Assembly: GCA_019637995.1 (NCBI GenBank) | Contig: JAHBUQ010000006.1 | Location: 1-64,000 of the forward strand | Reading direction: 5' to 3' | Source of the DNA: Ignavibacteriota bacterium | GTDB lineage: Bacteria > Bacteroidota > Ignavibacteria > Kapaibacteriales > UBA2268 | Length of the DNA: 64,000 bases | Shown: piece after piece, positions 44,602 to 54,253 of the stretch | How the letters are laid out: every line of letters starts with the position of its first letter | How positions within the stretch are numbered: position 1 is the first letter of the stretch | The notes under the pieces: model-generated | The model's input: only the letters and a program-made list of their open reading frames with translations | Databases searched by the model: none | What the model was told of the DNA's origin: nothing | Made by a program: the position numbers and the translations under genes

Positions 44602-44632
44602 TTTGTTATTTGAAAATAATTGCTTAATTTTG
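44602..44632 (+). promoter_or_regulatory. Bacteroidota-type promoter for the DUF971-hutU operon
   Basis: TTTG (44602-44605), 19-base spacer, TAATTTTG (44625-44632) match the -33 TTTG / -7 TAnnTTTG consensus of the primary sigma factor of Bacteroidota. Transcription would start about 6-8 bases downstream, at or just after the ATG at 44637, so the mRNA may be leaderless or begin at an internal start. Confidence 0.55.
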
Positions 44633-44636
44633 CGTT

Positions 44637-45032
44637 ATGAATTTAGTACCTTTGAAAATAAAGCGTGAGAATGACGGATTACTGGCAGCTGAATGGGCTG
44701 ACGGCTTCAAATCTGTTATAAAAATAGAAAAACTTCGTTTGGAGTGCCCTTGTGCTGATTGCCGTGAAAAAAACGAACAATCCGGGAAAACAAATAAATT
44801 TTCGATGCCTACATTTACTCCTGGAAAGAATGAATTAAAATCTCTGACACCTGTTGGCAATTATGCAATTAATCCTGTTTGGGGCGATGGACACGATACC
44901 GGAATATATCCATGGGAGTTTTTCAGAGTAATATTTGAAAATTATAAATTAAGCGAAGATGAAGTTCAGGAATATTTGGATAAATTGAAGTCAAAGCCAA
45001 AACTTCCTGATTTGAATGTAAGGAGTAATTAA
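44637..45032 (+). CDS. DUF971 protein
   Basis: A 131-residue protein of family DUF971 (also found as the N-terminal domain of gamma-butyrobetaine hydroxylase). Visible: [16 protein letters not shown], the CPCADCRE Cys-rich site at about 38-45, [23 protein letters not shown] near the C-terminus. The Cys cluster suggests Zn or Fe-S binding. Similar stand-alone proteins are common in this phylum, with unclear function. The hutU start is 2 bases after its stop, so they are co-translated. Confidence 0.85.
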   Translation: MNLVPLKIKRENDGLLAAEWADGFKSVIKIEKLRLECPCADCREKNEQSGKTNKFSMPTFTPGKNELKSLTPVGNYAINPVWGDGHDTGIYPWEFFRVIFENYKLSEDEVQEYLDKLKSKPKLPDLNVRSN

Positions 45033-45034
45033 TA

Positions 45035-46681
45035 ATGAGAATGGTTGAAGTTCCAAGAGGGACTGAGCTAACTTGTAAAAACTGGCAAATTGAAGCCGCT
45101 TACAGGATGATACACCATAATCTTGACCCTGAGAATGCAGAGAAGCCCTCAGAACTCATAGTTTATGGTGGACTTGGAAAAGCAGCCCGCAATTGGGAGT
45201 GCTTCGATGCTATTGTTGATACACTCAAAAATATGGATGAAGACGAGACCTTGCTTGTTCAGTCAGGTAAACCTGTTGGTGTAGCCAAAACTTATACAGC
45301 CGCACCGAGAGTCATTATTGCAAACTCAAATCTTGTTCCTAAATGGGCAACCTGGGATGAATTCAGGCGCCTTGACAGTCTGGGTCTTATGATGTATGGA
45401 CAGATGACAGCAGGCAGCTGGATTTATATCGGTACTCAAGGAATAGTCCAAGGGACCTACGAAACATTTGCAGAATGTGCAAGGCAGCATTTCGGGGGTG
45501 ACCTTTACGGCAGATTCTTACTCACTGCCGGAATGGGCGGAATGGGTGGAGCTCAGCCTCTTGCCGCTAAATTTACAGGTGCAGTATCAATAACAATAGA
45601 AATTGATGAGACAAGAATTGATAAGCGTATTCATGATGGTTATTGCGACATTAAAATAGATAGTCTTGATTTAGCTCTCAACGTGATGAGAGATTATTGC
45701 TCAAGAAAAGAAGCTCTTTCAATCGGATTAATAGGCAACGCTTCAGAAATTCTTCCTGAGCTTATCAGAAGAAATATTATTCCGGATGTGGTAACTGACC
45801 AAACTTCGGCTCACGACCCGCTGAACGGGTATTATCCTGCAGGTCTCAGCAAATCTGAAGCAGACACTTTGAGGAAGGAAAATCCTGAGAAGTACCTTGA
45901 AGAGTCTTATAAGTCAATAGCCTCACACGTCAGAGCAATGCTTGATTTCCAGAAAGCTGGAGCAGTAGTTTTTGATTATGGAAACAATATCAGAGGAATA
46001 GCCAGAGATTACGGCGGAGTCAAAAATGCTTTTGACTTCAATGGATTTGTACCTGACTATGTCCGTCCTTTATTCTGTGACGGCAAAGGACCATTCAGAT
46101 GGGTCGCTTTGTCAGGAAATCCTGCCGATATAGCAGTAACAGATAAAGCAGTCTTAGAATTATTCCCAAATGACGAGCCTCTTCACAGATGGATTAAAAA
46201 TGCACAGAATCATATAGGGTATCAGGCATTGCCTTCAAGAATATGCTGGTTGGGTTACGGCGACCGAATGAAAGCGGGTCTTATGTTCAATGATTTGGTG
46301 AAAACCGGTAAAGTCTCAGCACCGATTGTAATCGGGCGCGATCATCTTGACTGTGGTTCGGTTGCATCGCCTCACCGCGAAACCGAATCTATGCTTGATG
46401 GCTCTGATGCTATATCAGACTGGGTGTTTTTGAATTTCGCTCTTAACGCTATTGGTGGTGCTTCATGGGTCTCATTGCACCATGGCGGAGGAGTAGGAAT
46501 GGGATTATCTCAGCATGCAGGTATGGTGGTTGTCGCTGACGGAACTGAAGAAGCCGCCGGCAGATTGTCAAGAGTTCTTACTTATGATCCTCTGATGGGT
46601 ATTCTCCGACATTCAGATGCAGGTTATAGCAGAGCGAAAGAAAATGCAGATAAGTTTGGCATAAATATTCCTATGTTATAA
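45035..46681 (+). CDS. hutU: Urocanate hydratase
   Basis: A 548-residue enzyme that converts urocanate to imidazolone propionate, the second step of histidine breakdown, using tightly bound NAD+ as an electrophile. Visible: [36 protein letters not shown] (NAD site, first 20 residues [15 protein letters not shown]), [14 protein letters not shown], and [16 protein letters not shown] with the catalytic Cys region. An AAGGAG site precedes the ATG. hutH, hutI and hutG/F are not in the window. Confidence 0.96.
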   Translation: MRMVEVPRGTELTCKNWQIEAAYRMIHHNLDPENAEKPSELIVYGGLGKAARNWECFDAIVDTLKNMDEDETLLVQSGKPVGVAKTYTAAPRVIIANSNLVPKWATWDEFRRLDSLGLMMYGQMTAGSWIYIGTQGIVQGTYETFAECARQHFGGDLYGRFLLTAGMGGMGGAQPLAAKFTGAVSITIEIDETRIDKRIHDGYCDIKIDSLDLALNVMRDYCSRKEALSIGLIGNASEILPELIRRNIIPDVVTDQTSAHDPLNGYYPAGLSKSEADTLRKENPEKYLEESYKSIASHVRAMLDFQKAGAVVFDYGNNIRGIARDYGGVKNAFDFNGFVPDYVRPLFCDGKGPFRWVALSGNPADIAVTDKAVLELFPNDEPLHRWIKNAQNHIGYQALPSRICWLGYGDRMKAGLMFNDLVKTGKVSAPIVIGRDHLDCGSVASPHRETESMLDGSDAISDWVFLNFALNAIGGASWVSLHHGGGVGMGLSQHAGMVVVADGTEEAAGRLSRVLTYDPLMGILRHSDAGYSRAKENADKFGINIPML

Positions 46682-46981
46682 TAGTTATTATTTATGTTAA
46701 TTAGTATGACATTTTGTCATATTTAAAATATTATTTATGTTTTTTTAAAAAAGTTTAAATTTATTTGAAACCTTTTTGATTTTGATGTGTCATTATAATA
46801 TAATTAATGTCGCATTTAGAAAAAACTTTTTTGAAATGATATAACGGAGGATGATGATAGTTTATTTTTACGAATTATTTTTTAGGTGATTGTTATTACA
46901 AAGGTTATTAAATATAAAAAACCGGAACACAAAAGTGATTCTAAAAATTATTATTATACATCTTCAAATAGGAGTGGCGAT
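46682..46981 (+). promoter_or_regulatory. Upstream region of the ECF sigma gene, with TGACA/TGTCA dyads
   Basis: A dyad TATGACATTTTGTCATA lies at 46705-46721 (7-bp arms, TTT centre). A second group, GTGTCAT (46787-46793) and ATGTCGCA (46807-46814), follows. The same words occur upstream of dnaK. A CGGAGG ribosome site (46845-46850) directly precedes a 12-codon frame MMIVYFYELFFR at 46851-46889, a possible leader peptide. Confidence 0.5.
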
Positions 46982-47539
46982 ATGGATTTAGCATTGCAGA
47001 TTGAGAACTTATTCCGTACTGACCGCAAGAAGTTTCTTGGGTTCATAAGACAGAGAGTTCGCAGTCAGGAAGAGGCAGAAGATATCTTGCAAGATGTTTT
47101 TACAAATGTTCTTGCAGCATCTGCTAATGTACAGAAACCTATTGAGAACATTGCATCATGGGTATTTACAGCCGTTAGAAACAGAATTATTGATTCTTAC
47201 AGAAAAAAACGTGCTGAAACTTTTTCTGATATGCAGACACCCGGTCAGGCAGAAGACGGCGTTGATACATTCGAGAATTTCCTCGGTGATTTTACTACAA
47301 GCCCTGAAACTGATTTGATTCGCAAAACTATATGGGAATCAGTTCAGGAAGGTCTTGCTGAACTTCCACCTGAGCAACGAGAGGTGTTTGTTAAAAATGA
47401 ATTTGAAGGTATTTCATTTAGAGAAATGTCAGAAGTTACAGGTGTTAACATTAACACTTTACTTGCTCGTAAACGCTATGCAGTTTTACATCTTAGAAAA
47501 AAATTGAAAGATCTCTACAGGTCAATAAACGAAAATTAA
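46982..47539 (+). CDS. ECF-type RNA polymerase sigma factor
   Basis: A 185-residue sigma-70 family factor of the extracytoplasmic type. Region 2 is at about 10-80 (RQRVRSQEEAEDILQDVFTN, ENIASWVFTAVRNRIIDSYR) and region 4 at about 125-180 (LAELPPEQREVFVKNEFEGI, SFREMSEVTGVNINTLLARKR). ATG 46982 is chosen because AGGAG lies 7 bases before it; the frame is open back to GTG 46886, which would add a basic, low-complexity 32-residue tail. No anti-sigma gene follows; a terminator comes directly after. Confidence 0.9.
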   Translation: MDLALQIENLFRTDRKKFLGFIRQRVRSQEEAEDILQDVFTNVLAASANVQKPIENIASWVFTAVRNRIIDSYRKKRAETFSDMQTPGQAEDGVDTFENFLGDFTTSPETDLIRKTIWESVQEGLAELPPEQREVFVKNEFEGISFREMSEVTGVNINTLLARKRYAVLHLRKKLKDLYRSINEN

Positions 47540-47563
47540 TTTTGAAAAATACATCTCAAATTG

Positions 47564-47602
47564 AAAAAGGTTCAATTTAGCAAAGCTAAATTGAACCTTT
47601 TT
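47564..47602. terminator. Strong bidirectional terminator
   Basis: A perfect inverted repeat of 18 bases, AAAAAGGTTCAATTTAGC / GCTAAATTGAACCTTTTT with a 3-base AAA loop. The A/T ends supply U-tracts in both directions, so it can stop the sigma gene and the opposing glycosyltransferase gene. Confidence 0.85.
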
Positions 47603-47639
47603 GATAAGTGTCTTTGCAATTATTATTAACTGAAATCAA

Positions 47640-49100
47640 TTATCTGGTTAAAGCATGTCTCAGAGACATATAGCCGACTGTTCCGAATCCCATCAAAAAG
47701 AGTAATTGGAATGGCATAGCAGCTATTTCAAGGTAAAAAGCTGAAATTATAATGCCTGCAACGAAATATAATGTCAAAAGTAACTCTAAAACAACTACTG
47801 CAGAAATCCTCTTCATTTTGTAACTGACTTTACGATTTATAGTTTGCTTTCCAATCATACCGTCTTTGGGCGTACGTGCAAATCCGCTTTTTTTACCAAT
47901 TAATGCCTCAATTACTGCTTTAGTATTATTTACAGCAAACCCCATACTACCAGCAAGGAAAACAGGGAACAAAAGCAGTCTCTTTCTCCAGTCAAGATGA
48001 ATTGCTTTCTGAGCGTAGGTATAGAACAGGAATGTTGAAACTGATGCCAGTACAAATATGGACATTAACGAATAAAACTGGTCAAAACCTCCAACAGTAT
48101 TTTTAATAATAACTAGTGGAACATTAAGTAAAGCAACTATAATGATAAATGGAAAAACAATATTGCTTGTCAGATGTATGAATGATTCCAGTTTCATCTT
48201 AATTGGCAGGTTTGATTTCAAAACCATTGGCAAAATTTTCTTGGCAGTTTCTACAGCACCTTTCGTCCAGCGGAACTGCTGGGTTTTGAGTGCATTAATA
48301 TCAGCAGGAAGCTCTGCCGGTGATGTAACATCATTCAGGTAGCGGAATTTCCATCCTCTGAGCTGAGCTCGATAACTGAGGTCTAAGTCTTCAGTGAGAG
48401 TATCAGCCTGCCAGTTTCCGGCATCAAATATAGTTGACTTACGCCATATTCCGGCAGTACCATTGAAATTGATGAAGAATCCGGCTTTGTTTCTAACTTG
48501 TTGTTCGAGAACAAAGTGACCGTCGAGAGCAAGAGCCTGTGCTTTTGTCAAATATGAGTATTCCTCATTTAAATGTTCCCATCTTGTCTGAACCATCCCA
48601 ATTTCAGGATTGTTGAAGTGAGGTATTGTTTTCATCAGGAAATCGGGTTTTGGAACGAAATCAGCATCAAATATTGCAACAAATTCTCCTTCGGCACATT
48701 CCAAGCCATATTTCAAAGCTCCGGCTTTATACCCTATCCGATTTTCTCTGTGAATATATTTTATATTAACACCATTAGACTTATAAGCATTTACAATTTC
48801 TTTAGTCATTTTAACTGTGTCATCAGTTGAATCATCAAGCACTTGTATTTCTAGTTTATCTTTAGGATATTCAATTTCGCAAACAGATTTAATAAGTCTT
48901 TCAACTACAAACATTTCGTTATAAAGTGGAAGCTGAACAGTAACCATCGGAACAGCATCCGGCATAATTTCATAAGGAAGATGATGATTGAATGTTTTGC
49001 GGTAATAATATAGTAATACTAAACCGTGGATACCAAAACCAAACAGTACCGACAAAGACAAAAAATACACAATCATTATAATATTTTCAACAGGGAACAT
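47640..49100 (-). CDS. Processive-type family 2 glycosyltransferase
   Basis: A 486-residue inner-membrane enzyme of the cellulose-synthase/glucomannan-synthase-like type. An N-terminal helix (about 8-30) is followed by the GT-A domain with LDDSTDDT (89-95), DAD (145-147), TED (236-238) and QQFRW (274-278), the D,D,D,Q(Q/R)xRW set of processive enzymes. About four helices follow (from about 310), then the C-terminal part. No BcsB- or PilZ-type partner is next to it. It likely makes a glycan or glycolipid of the envelope; the substrate cannot be told from sequence. Confidence 0.88.
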   Translation of the reverse strand: MFPVENIIMIVYFLSLSVLFGFGIHGLVLLYYYRKTFNHHLPYEIMPDAVPMVTVQLPLYNEMFVVERLIKSVCEIEYPKDKLEIQVLDDSTDDTVKMTKEIVNAYKSNGVNIKYIHRENRIGYKAGALKYGLECAEGEFVAIFDADFVPKPDFLMKTIPHFNNPEIGMVQTRWEHLNEEYSYLTKAQALALDGHFVLEQQVRNKAGFFINFNGTAGIWRKSTIFDAGNWQADTLTEDLDLSYRAQLRGWKFRYLNDVTSPAELPADINALKTQQFRWTKGAVETAKKILPMVLKSNLPIKMKLESFIHLTSNIVFPFIIIVALLNVPLVIIKNTVGGFDQFYSLMSIFVLASVSTFLFYTYAQKAIHLDWRKRLLLFPVFLAGSMGFAVNNTKAVIEALIGKKSGFARTPKDGMIGKQTINRKVSYKMKRISAVVVLELLLTLYFVAGIIISAFYLEIAAMPFQLLFLMGFGTVGYMSLRHALTR

Positions 49101-49145
49101 TATTTGCCCTTCTCCAATAATTTACACATTCGTTAATTTAAAAAA

Positions 49146-49649
49146 TCACCAACCTGAAATCACCGCAAGCAGAACATCATCAGCAAGCTGGCTGAGTGCT
49201 GTTCTTATAGCATCCTCGCGACCTTGTTGTGCTTCTGATACGGCGTAGATATCGTAACTTGATATTGTTCGTTTTGTAATGACGACCTTTTTAATATTAT
49301 CAAAAAATTCAACTTCACAAGCTATTTCTATTTTTCTTTCAGTCTCGAGTTCGCCCGGGCTTACAGACACGGGTGTCTCTCTGATTGAACTTATTGTCAC
49401 AGATAATCTGGCATCTCCAGCCAAATCAACTATTTCGTATGTATTGTCATTAAGGAATAAATCTATAATATTATCTGTAAGTAATTCTCTGTATTGCGGA
49501 TTACCAAATCCACTATTATCAATTACATTCTGAATTTGCATAGTTTTTAGGTGGGGTTGAGCTGAACCACCTGTAAAAGAATAGCAACCTTTCGCATATA
49601 TGGTAATAAGCAATATCAAAAAAACAATATATAATCTGCTGATATACAT
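49146..49649 (-). CDS. lptE: LPS-assembly lipoprotein LptE
   Basis: A 167-residue outer-membrane lipoprotein that plugs the LptD barrel. Start taken at ATG 49649 (MYISRLYIVFLILLITIYA), after which GCYSFTGGSAQPHLKTMQI is the standard opening of short LptE proteins in this phylum. The lipobox is imperfect (AKGC with Lys at -2). The open frame extends to 49823 but would overlap the hydrolase gene. lptD is not in the window. Confidence 0.8.
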   Translation of the reverse strand: MYISRLYIVFLILLITIYAKGCYSFTGGSAQPHLKTMQIQNVIDNSGFGNPQYRELLTDNIIDLFLNDNTYEIVDLAGDARLSVTISSIRETPVSVSPGELETERKIEIACEVEFFDNIKKVVITKRTISSYDIYAVSEAQQGREDAIRTALSQLADDVLLAVISGW

Positions 49650-49674
49650 ATTTTTATTATTAATTGCAAATATT

Positions 49675-50304
49675 TCAGTTAAGAAAGGGATTATGTTTTC
49701 TTTCCCAGCCAATTGAAGTAGCCGGTCCGTGACCGGAATATACGTTGTAATTGTCCGGTAGCGACAAAAGTTCAGATTTAATTGATTCCAGAAGTAATGA
49801 CATTGAGCCTCCCGGTAAATCAACTCTGCCTATACTTTCATTGAAAAGAGTATCACCTGCAAATATTACACCTTTACTATGTTCTACATAACAAACTCCA
49901 CCCTCTGTATGTCCGGGTGTATGAAGCACTTCAAAGACTAAATTACCAATATTAATTTTGTCTTTATTTTTTGTAATTACATATTCATTTACTGATTCTA
50001 TCTTGAACGGTAAGGGTATTATTGTGTGATTCATCGGTTCAGTCAGTCTGTGCAAATCATCCTCATGAACGTAAACGGGTGCTTTTGTAAGTCTGGCTAA
50101 TTTAGCACAATCAGCAATATGATCCCAATGTGTATGCGTAAGAAAAATCGCTTCAATTTTCAGTCGCCGTTCTTCAATTAGTGAATTGAAATATGTCGTA
50201 CTTTCTAATGGTGCATCAACTATTGCTGCGCTTCTGGATTTCTTGTCTATGACAAGATATCCTATTGTTGCAACCGGTCCAGCTTCTATTTGTATAATTT
50301 CCAT
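49675..50304 (-). CDS. Metallo-beta-lactamase-fold hydrolase, glyoxalase-II-like
   Basis: A 209-residue metal-dependent hydrolase. Metal ligands are visible: HTHWDHIAD (HxHxDH), LHTPGHTEGG, FAGDTLF and YSGHGPATS. Length and motifs fit the glyoxalase II-like branch, but the C-terminal substrate domain of true glyoxalase II is not present, so thioester, persulfide or other hydrolysis is possible. Its stop is 25 bases before lptE. Confidence 0.85.
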   Translation of the reverse strand: MEIIQIEAGPVATIGYLVIDKKSRSAAIVDAPLESTTYFNSLIEERRLKIEAIFLTHTHWDHIADCAKLARLTKAPVYVHEDDLHRLTEPMNHTIIPLPFKIESVNEYVITKNKDKINIGNLVFEVLHTPGHTEGGVCYVEHSKGVIFAGDTLFNESIGRVDLPGGSMSLLLESIKSELLSLPDNYNVYSGHGPATSIGWERKHNPFLN

Positions 50305-50461
50305 TTAAATTTATTTATTTGCTAATACACCAAACACAAAAATAACTTATTTTTATCTAAAAAAAACAAGAAATATTTTATTAAATCACTATTGACTAAT
50401 AAAAAAAAACAATATTTGATTTAATTATCAAATAATTGTAGAATTATAACATAATTAACGT

Positions 50462-50493
50462 AAAAAGGGCTGAATCCATTAAGATTCAACCCT
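50462..50493 (-). terminator. Terminator after the FadL-like gene
   Basis: Minus strand: AGGGTTGAATC, loop, GATTCAGCCCT (one mismatch) followed by TTTTTA, 26 bases past the stop at 50520. Confidence 0.75.
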
Positions 50494-50519
50494 GTTTAAA
50501 AAATGACTAAAAACTGCAA

Positions 50520-51953
50520 TTAATATCTGTAAGTTACACCAAAGCTAATATTAAGTGGCATTCTGTTAACTATATAATTGCCATAACTGCTTATATTTTC
50601 TTGAGTAGGAAAATTTACTCTTTGCTCAGAGAAATCAATCCATCTGAATACACCGTCAACACGAATGTTCTTGCCTACATAAACCCCACCACCAAGAGAA
50701 AGATTCGTGATATTGGCATTTGCAATATCCATATGATAAGGCGATGTTGTTCTTTCGTAGCTTGCACGAGCGACAACCGGCATCATAGGAATATCGTATT
50801 CAAGTCCGAATCCCCATGTAGTCTGACCAACAAGCTCAAGAATTATTCTATTATTCAGAGCCATCAATTCCGGTACGGCATCGCTAAATTTCAACTGGGT
50901 CGCATCAGAATAAGATACTCCGGCAGCAAATGTAAGTCCCTCGCCATGAATGGACAAGCCGGCACTATAAACAAACGGCGTTCTGAGATTATAAGAATTT
51001 TTACCGCTATATTGATAAAACTCCGGCTGATGTCCTGATTTATATGAAGCATCAAATCTTGCATCAAAATTTTCATCCACCTGATACCATGTAGGGGTTT
51101 TAACAGCAACACCAAATCTCATAAAATTGCTTAATCTTGCCTGAATGCCAAGTGTAGCATTTATACCCGAAACATTCTGATTTAGATTCTGAACGGCATC
51201 AAGCCTGTTGAAAACACGTCCTTCGATAGATGTTCCCGAGTGAATACTGTTATTGTCAAATTCAGAATATTCCTTTCTGTAAGCATAATTGCCCCATTTG
51301 CCGGTAATGCCGAAACCAAATGCAACATATTCGCTTACATCAAATGATACGCCACCACTTACGTTCTGAAGACCGCCCGTTTCGGATATCATTGATGTTT
51401 GCTGCAAACTATCACCGAATGGTGTAACAAACCCGTTATCCGTGGCATCAGCAAGATATAGTAAATATGCCCAGTTATCGTTAGTATTTCTTGGTCCGAA
51501 TGACGTTTCACTGCCTATCAATGTAGCTCTGGGATTGAATCCGGAAAATGAAAATATGCTGTTAAAATCATCCTCCAAAAAATATCCAATTGCAATAGCT
51601 GCTTTGGTATCGTCAAATGAAACCGGAATAGCTATACCAGCATGAGTAATATATTCATTGTTTGAACTGAGAATATTCTTTGATGAAACAAAATCGGTTT
51701 CATTATTAGTATTCGTAAAGCCTAATCCAAAAGACAATTCAGATTTGCCGATAAGGCTCAATCCTGCTGGATTATAGTACAAAGCACTGATGTCATCGGA
51801 AATTCCGTGAAAAGATACATTCATAGCCGCCGCTCTTGGAGTTATGATTCCGTTTGGCATAGTGTATCTTAAAGCATCTTCAATGAACTGAGCCCTGACC
51901 TGAGTAACAGATATTATTATAAATAAAAATATATATATGATTATCTTTGTCAT
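50520..51953 (-). CDS. FadL/TodX-like outer-membrane transporter
   Basis: A 477-residue protein with signal peptide (1-21, ends VRA) and an OmpP1/FadL-type opening: AAAMNVSFHGISDDISALYYNPAGL (the NPAG hallmark). The body is a beta-barrel with many aromatic strands and ends PLNISFGVTYRY. These channels pass long-chain fatty acids or hydrophobic molecules through the outer membrane; substrate here is unknown. It starts 3 bases after the Ser-rich lipoprotein gene stops. Confidence 0.88.
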   Translation of the reverse strand: MTKIIIYIFLFIIISVTQVRAQFIEDALRYTMPNGIITPRAAAMNVSFHGISDDISALYYNPAGLSLIGKSELSFGLGFTNTNNETDFVSSKNILSSNNEYITHAGIAIPVSFDDTKAAIAIGYFLEDDFNSIFSFSGFNPRATLIGSETSFGPRNTNDNWAYLLYLADATDNGFVTPFGDSLQQTSMISETGGLQNVSGGVSFDVSEYVAFGFGITGKWGNYAYRKEYSEFDNNSIHSGTSIEGRVFNRLDAVQNLNQNVSGINATLGIQARLSNFMRFGVAVKTPTWYQVDENFDARFDASYKSGHQPEFYQYSGKNSYNLRTPFVYSAGLSIHGEGLTFAAGVSYSDATQLKFSDAVPELMALNNRIILELVGQTTWGFGLEYDIPMMPVVARASYERTTSPYHMDIANANITNLSLGGGVYVGKNIRVDGVFRWIDFSEQRVNFPTQENISSYGNYIVNRMPLNISFGVTYRY

Positions 51954-51956
51954 AAA

Positions 51957-53057
51957 CTACCTCGTTCTTCCACTGCTTGAACCTGAACTCGAACCGCGCC
52001 CGGAAGAAGAGCTTCCGCTTGATGTTCTGCCACTACTTGATGAGCCGCTTGAAGATGAACCTTGCTGAACAGTACCTGATGAAGACCCGCTGCTTCGTGA
52101 AGAGCCTGATGAAGGAGCTGTGGAAGTTGACGATGAACGTGTACTTCCGCTACTATTGCTGCTACTGCCACGAAATGTGCCGCTATTTGATGAAGACTCT
52201 GAACCTGATCTGTAAATATTAGTCGAGCCGGCTGTGCGTCCCTGATTTGAAGGAGTGCTTACTGTTCTTGAACTTGTAGTTCCGGTATTGTAAGGTTTGA
52301 ATGTCTTATTTTCAACTCTTGAACTGGTAGTTGCATTTGTAGAAGTTGCTCTTGAAGAGCTTCCCGATGAGGATACTTCTCTAAATGTATTGCCTGAAGT
52401 TCCGACTGTGTTGCTTCTCACTGATGAAGATTCTACTCTTCCGCTTGAAGTTGCCGCCGAACCTGTCCTGTATCTGTTTGAGGAAGTACTTGTAGTCGCA
52501 TTTCGACCCTGATTGTGTGAATAGCTGCCGCGATTTGCACCAAAACTTCTGTATGTGCTGTTGTCAATAGCTCTGCTGCTACGTGAGTAAACAGGCTGGT
52601 TGTACCAGTTATGGTAACCACCTACAAAATGACCACCCCAGTAACCTCCGTAATACGGATGATATGTGTACCATGGCGAATACCAGTTATAACCCCAGAA
52701 ATTTGAATAATATAAAGAGAAATGACTGCCCGGAAACGGGTAAGATACCCATCCATGATAGCGATGCCACCAGGGAACCATTACCGGTACAAACACATGT
52801 GGATTATAATGATATGAATAATCAGCATGAACATAATCCAATCTTCTCATAGCTGCAGCATCATTCTGCGACATTGGATTTACCCAACCTGAATTAGTGC
52901 CGCCTGTTGCGACTGCTTCTTGTCCCTGATTAGATGAACGTGTTTCGGGATAATCAGGACTATTGTTATAACCAAAATATCCACCGGAACCGCCGGTCGA
53001 ACTGCAACCTATCATTAGTGCAGCGGATGTTGCCAATATTAAAAATAACCTTTTCAT
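51957..53057 (-). CDS. Ser-rich low-complexity lipoprotein
   Basis: A 366-residue predicted lipoprotein: signal and lipobox LMIGC (Cys18). Residues about 75-170 are extremely rich in Trp, Tyr, His and Gly (PWWHRYHGWVSYPF, WYSPWYTYHPYYGGYWGGH). Residues about 175-366 are a Ser/Thr/Gly/Arg tail (SSGSSSSGRTSSGSSSSGR type) that must be disordered. It looks like a cell-surface or matrix protein. Ser-coding repeats may mutate in length. Operon with the FadL-like gene downstream. Confidence 0.7.
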   Translation of the reverse strand: MKRLFLILATSAALMIGCSSTGGSGGYFGYNNSPDYPETRSSNQGQEAVATGGTNSGWVNPMSQNDAAAMRRLDYVHADYSYHYNPHVFVPVMVPWWHRYHGWVSYPFPGSHFSLYYSNFWGYNWYSPWYTYHPYYGGYWGGHFVGGYHNWYNQPVYSRSSRAIDNSTYRSFGANRGSYSHNQGRNATTSTSSNRYRTGSAATSSGRVESSSVRSNTVGTSGNTFREVSSSGSSSRATSTNATTSSRVENKTFKPYNTGTTSSRTVSTPSNQGRTAGSTNIYRSGSESSSNSGTFRGSSSNSSGSTRSSSTSTAPSSGSSRSSGSSSGTVQQGSSSSGSSSSGRTSSGSSSSGRGSSSGSSSGRTR

Positions 53058-53182
53058 TGCGTCCTCCTTAGTTTATCGTTTACTTAGATAACGAATAGCA
53101 ATGAATAATGTTACATTATAATAATACTAATAATCAATTTTTTTTGGTTATTTTTTCAAAAATTGCTTAAAAAGTAAACAAT

Positions 53183-54214
53183 TTATAAAACATTGAGGTA
53201 ATTATAGAGATTTTGATAGGAATCCAGACCAAATTTTTTTCTGATATTATATTTATGATTTTCAATGCTTCGCACTGAAACTCTCAAAATAGTGGCTATA
53301 TCTTTGGAATTTAATCCGGTTTTTGTCAAAGAGCAAACTTTTATTTCTGTAGGTGTGAGATTCGGGAAATTTGATGATAGAAAAGTGACGAAATTTGGAT
53401 TGATTTCATGAAATCTTTGGGTAAACTCTTCCCAAACATTTGTGTCGGGTTTATTTTTGGATAAGTAATTAAGAATATTTCTTGATAGTTCTTTTTCTTT
53501 TTGACCTTCATTTTTTGAAATATTTGTTATAAATTTACTGATGCCCTCAACGAACTTAGTAAATTCAATAGATACTAAAAGCTGAGTCTGAAGTTTTTCG
53601 TTCTGCATCTTAACCTTTTGCTTGAGCATAGATATCTCAAGTGCCATTCTTTTTTGTTTTTCCTGTTGAAGTTTGACACTATCGTTGATGTTGTTTAATA
53701 TTGAAAGAAGCAGATGTGGAGAATTATCCGTTTTGCGTGAGAGAAGTGAAGTTCTGCGGTTAAACCATAGATAATAACCCTTGTAGTGCTTCAGTCTGAA
53801 ACTATGCTCTAAATATAGTTTATCTCCTTTGTCAGGCTTCTCTTCTTGAAGATTGTAAATAAATTCTGATTGTTTAATACTTGCCTCATCAATATCTTCA
53901 TTATGAATTATTGAGTCAAAAAATTCATTCCCGCCGTTTATTAATATGTTTGGTTTATAGCCAAGCTCAATTTCTGCAAACTTATTTACATAAATATAAG
54001 GAGCTGAAATGCTCAAACAGTCATGAATGATAACAATCACCGGAGCAAATTCATATAATTTTTCTATAATATTTTGGTATTTAGTAACAAGCTGCCCTTG
54101 AGCTACATGAAAAGCATCAATCTCTTGCTTGACTAACTCACTGTAATTTGTACCATTTGTAGATGTTGTGGCTATAATCGCCGGCTCTTGTAATTTGTAT
54201 TTGTGCTTTGACAT
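53183..54214 (-). CDS. PAS-LuxR family transcriptional regulator
   Basis: A 343-residue regulator. A PAS-like domain lies at about 50-185 (LYEFAPVIVIIHDCLSISA ... FRLKHYKGYYLWFNRR), a coiled coil at about 190-250, and a LuxR/GerE HTH at about 285-343 (LTPTEIKVCSLTKTGLNSKD, then SVRSIENHKYNIRKKFGL). There is no receiver domain, so the signal is probably sensed by the PAS domain or by partners. A TTGTAAT-CCA-ATTACAA palindrome lies 40 bases upstream of its start. Confidence 0.88.
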   Translation of the reverse strand: MSKHKYKLQEPAIIATTSTNGTNYSELVKQEIDAFHVAQGQLVTKYQNIIEKLYEFAPVIVIIHDCLSISAPYIYVNKFAEIELGYKPNILINGGNEFFDSIIHNEDIDEASIKQSEFIYNLQEEKPDKGDKLYLEHSFRLKHYKGYYLWFNRRTSLLSRKTDNSPHLLLSILNNINDSVKLQQEKQKRMALEISMLKQKVKMQNEKLQTQLLVSIEFTKFVEGISKFITNISKNEGQKEKELSRNILNYLSKNKPDTNVWEEFTQRFHEINPNFVTFLSSNFPNLTPTEIKVCSLTKTGLNSKDIATILRVSVRSIENHKYNIRKKFGLDSYQNLYNYLNVL

Positions 54215-54253
54215 TGTAATAATTTAAGTGATTTAAAAGATATATACTCAATA

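Noticed and set aside
49650..49823. Longer N-terminus for lptE
   Set aside because: It would overlap the metallo-hydrolase gene and place the signal peptide in the middle of the protein.
52297..52852. Several open frames opposite the Ser-rich lipoprotein gene
   Set aside because: Repetitive Ser codons remove stops in other frames; the minus-strand frame has the lipobox signal and good context.
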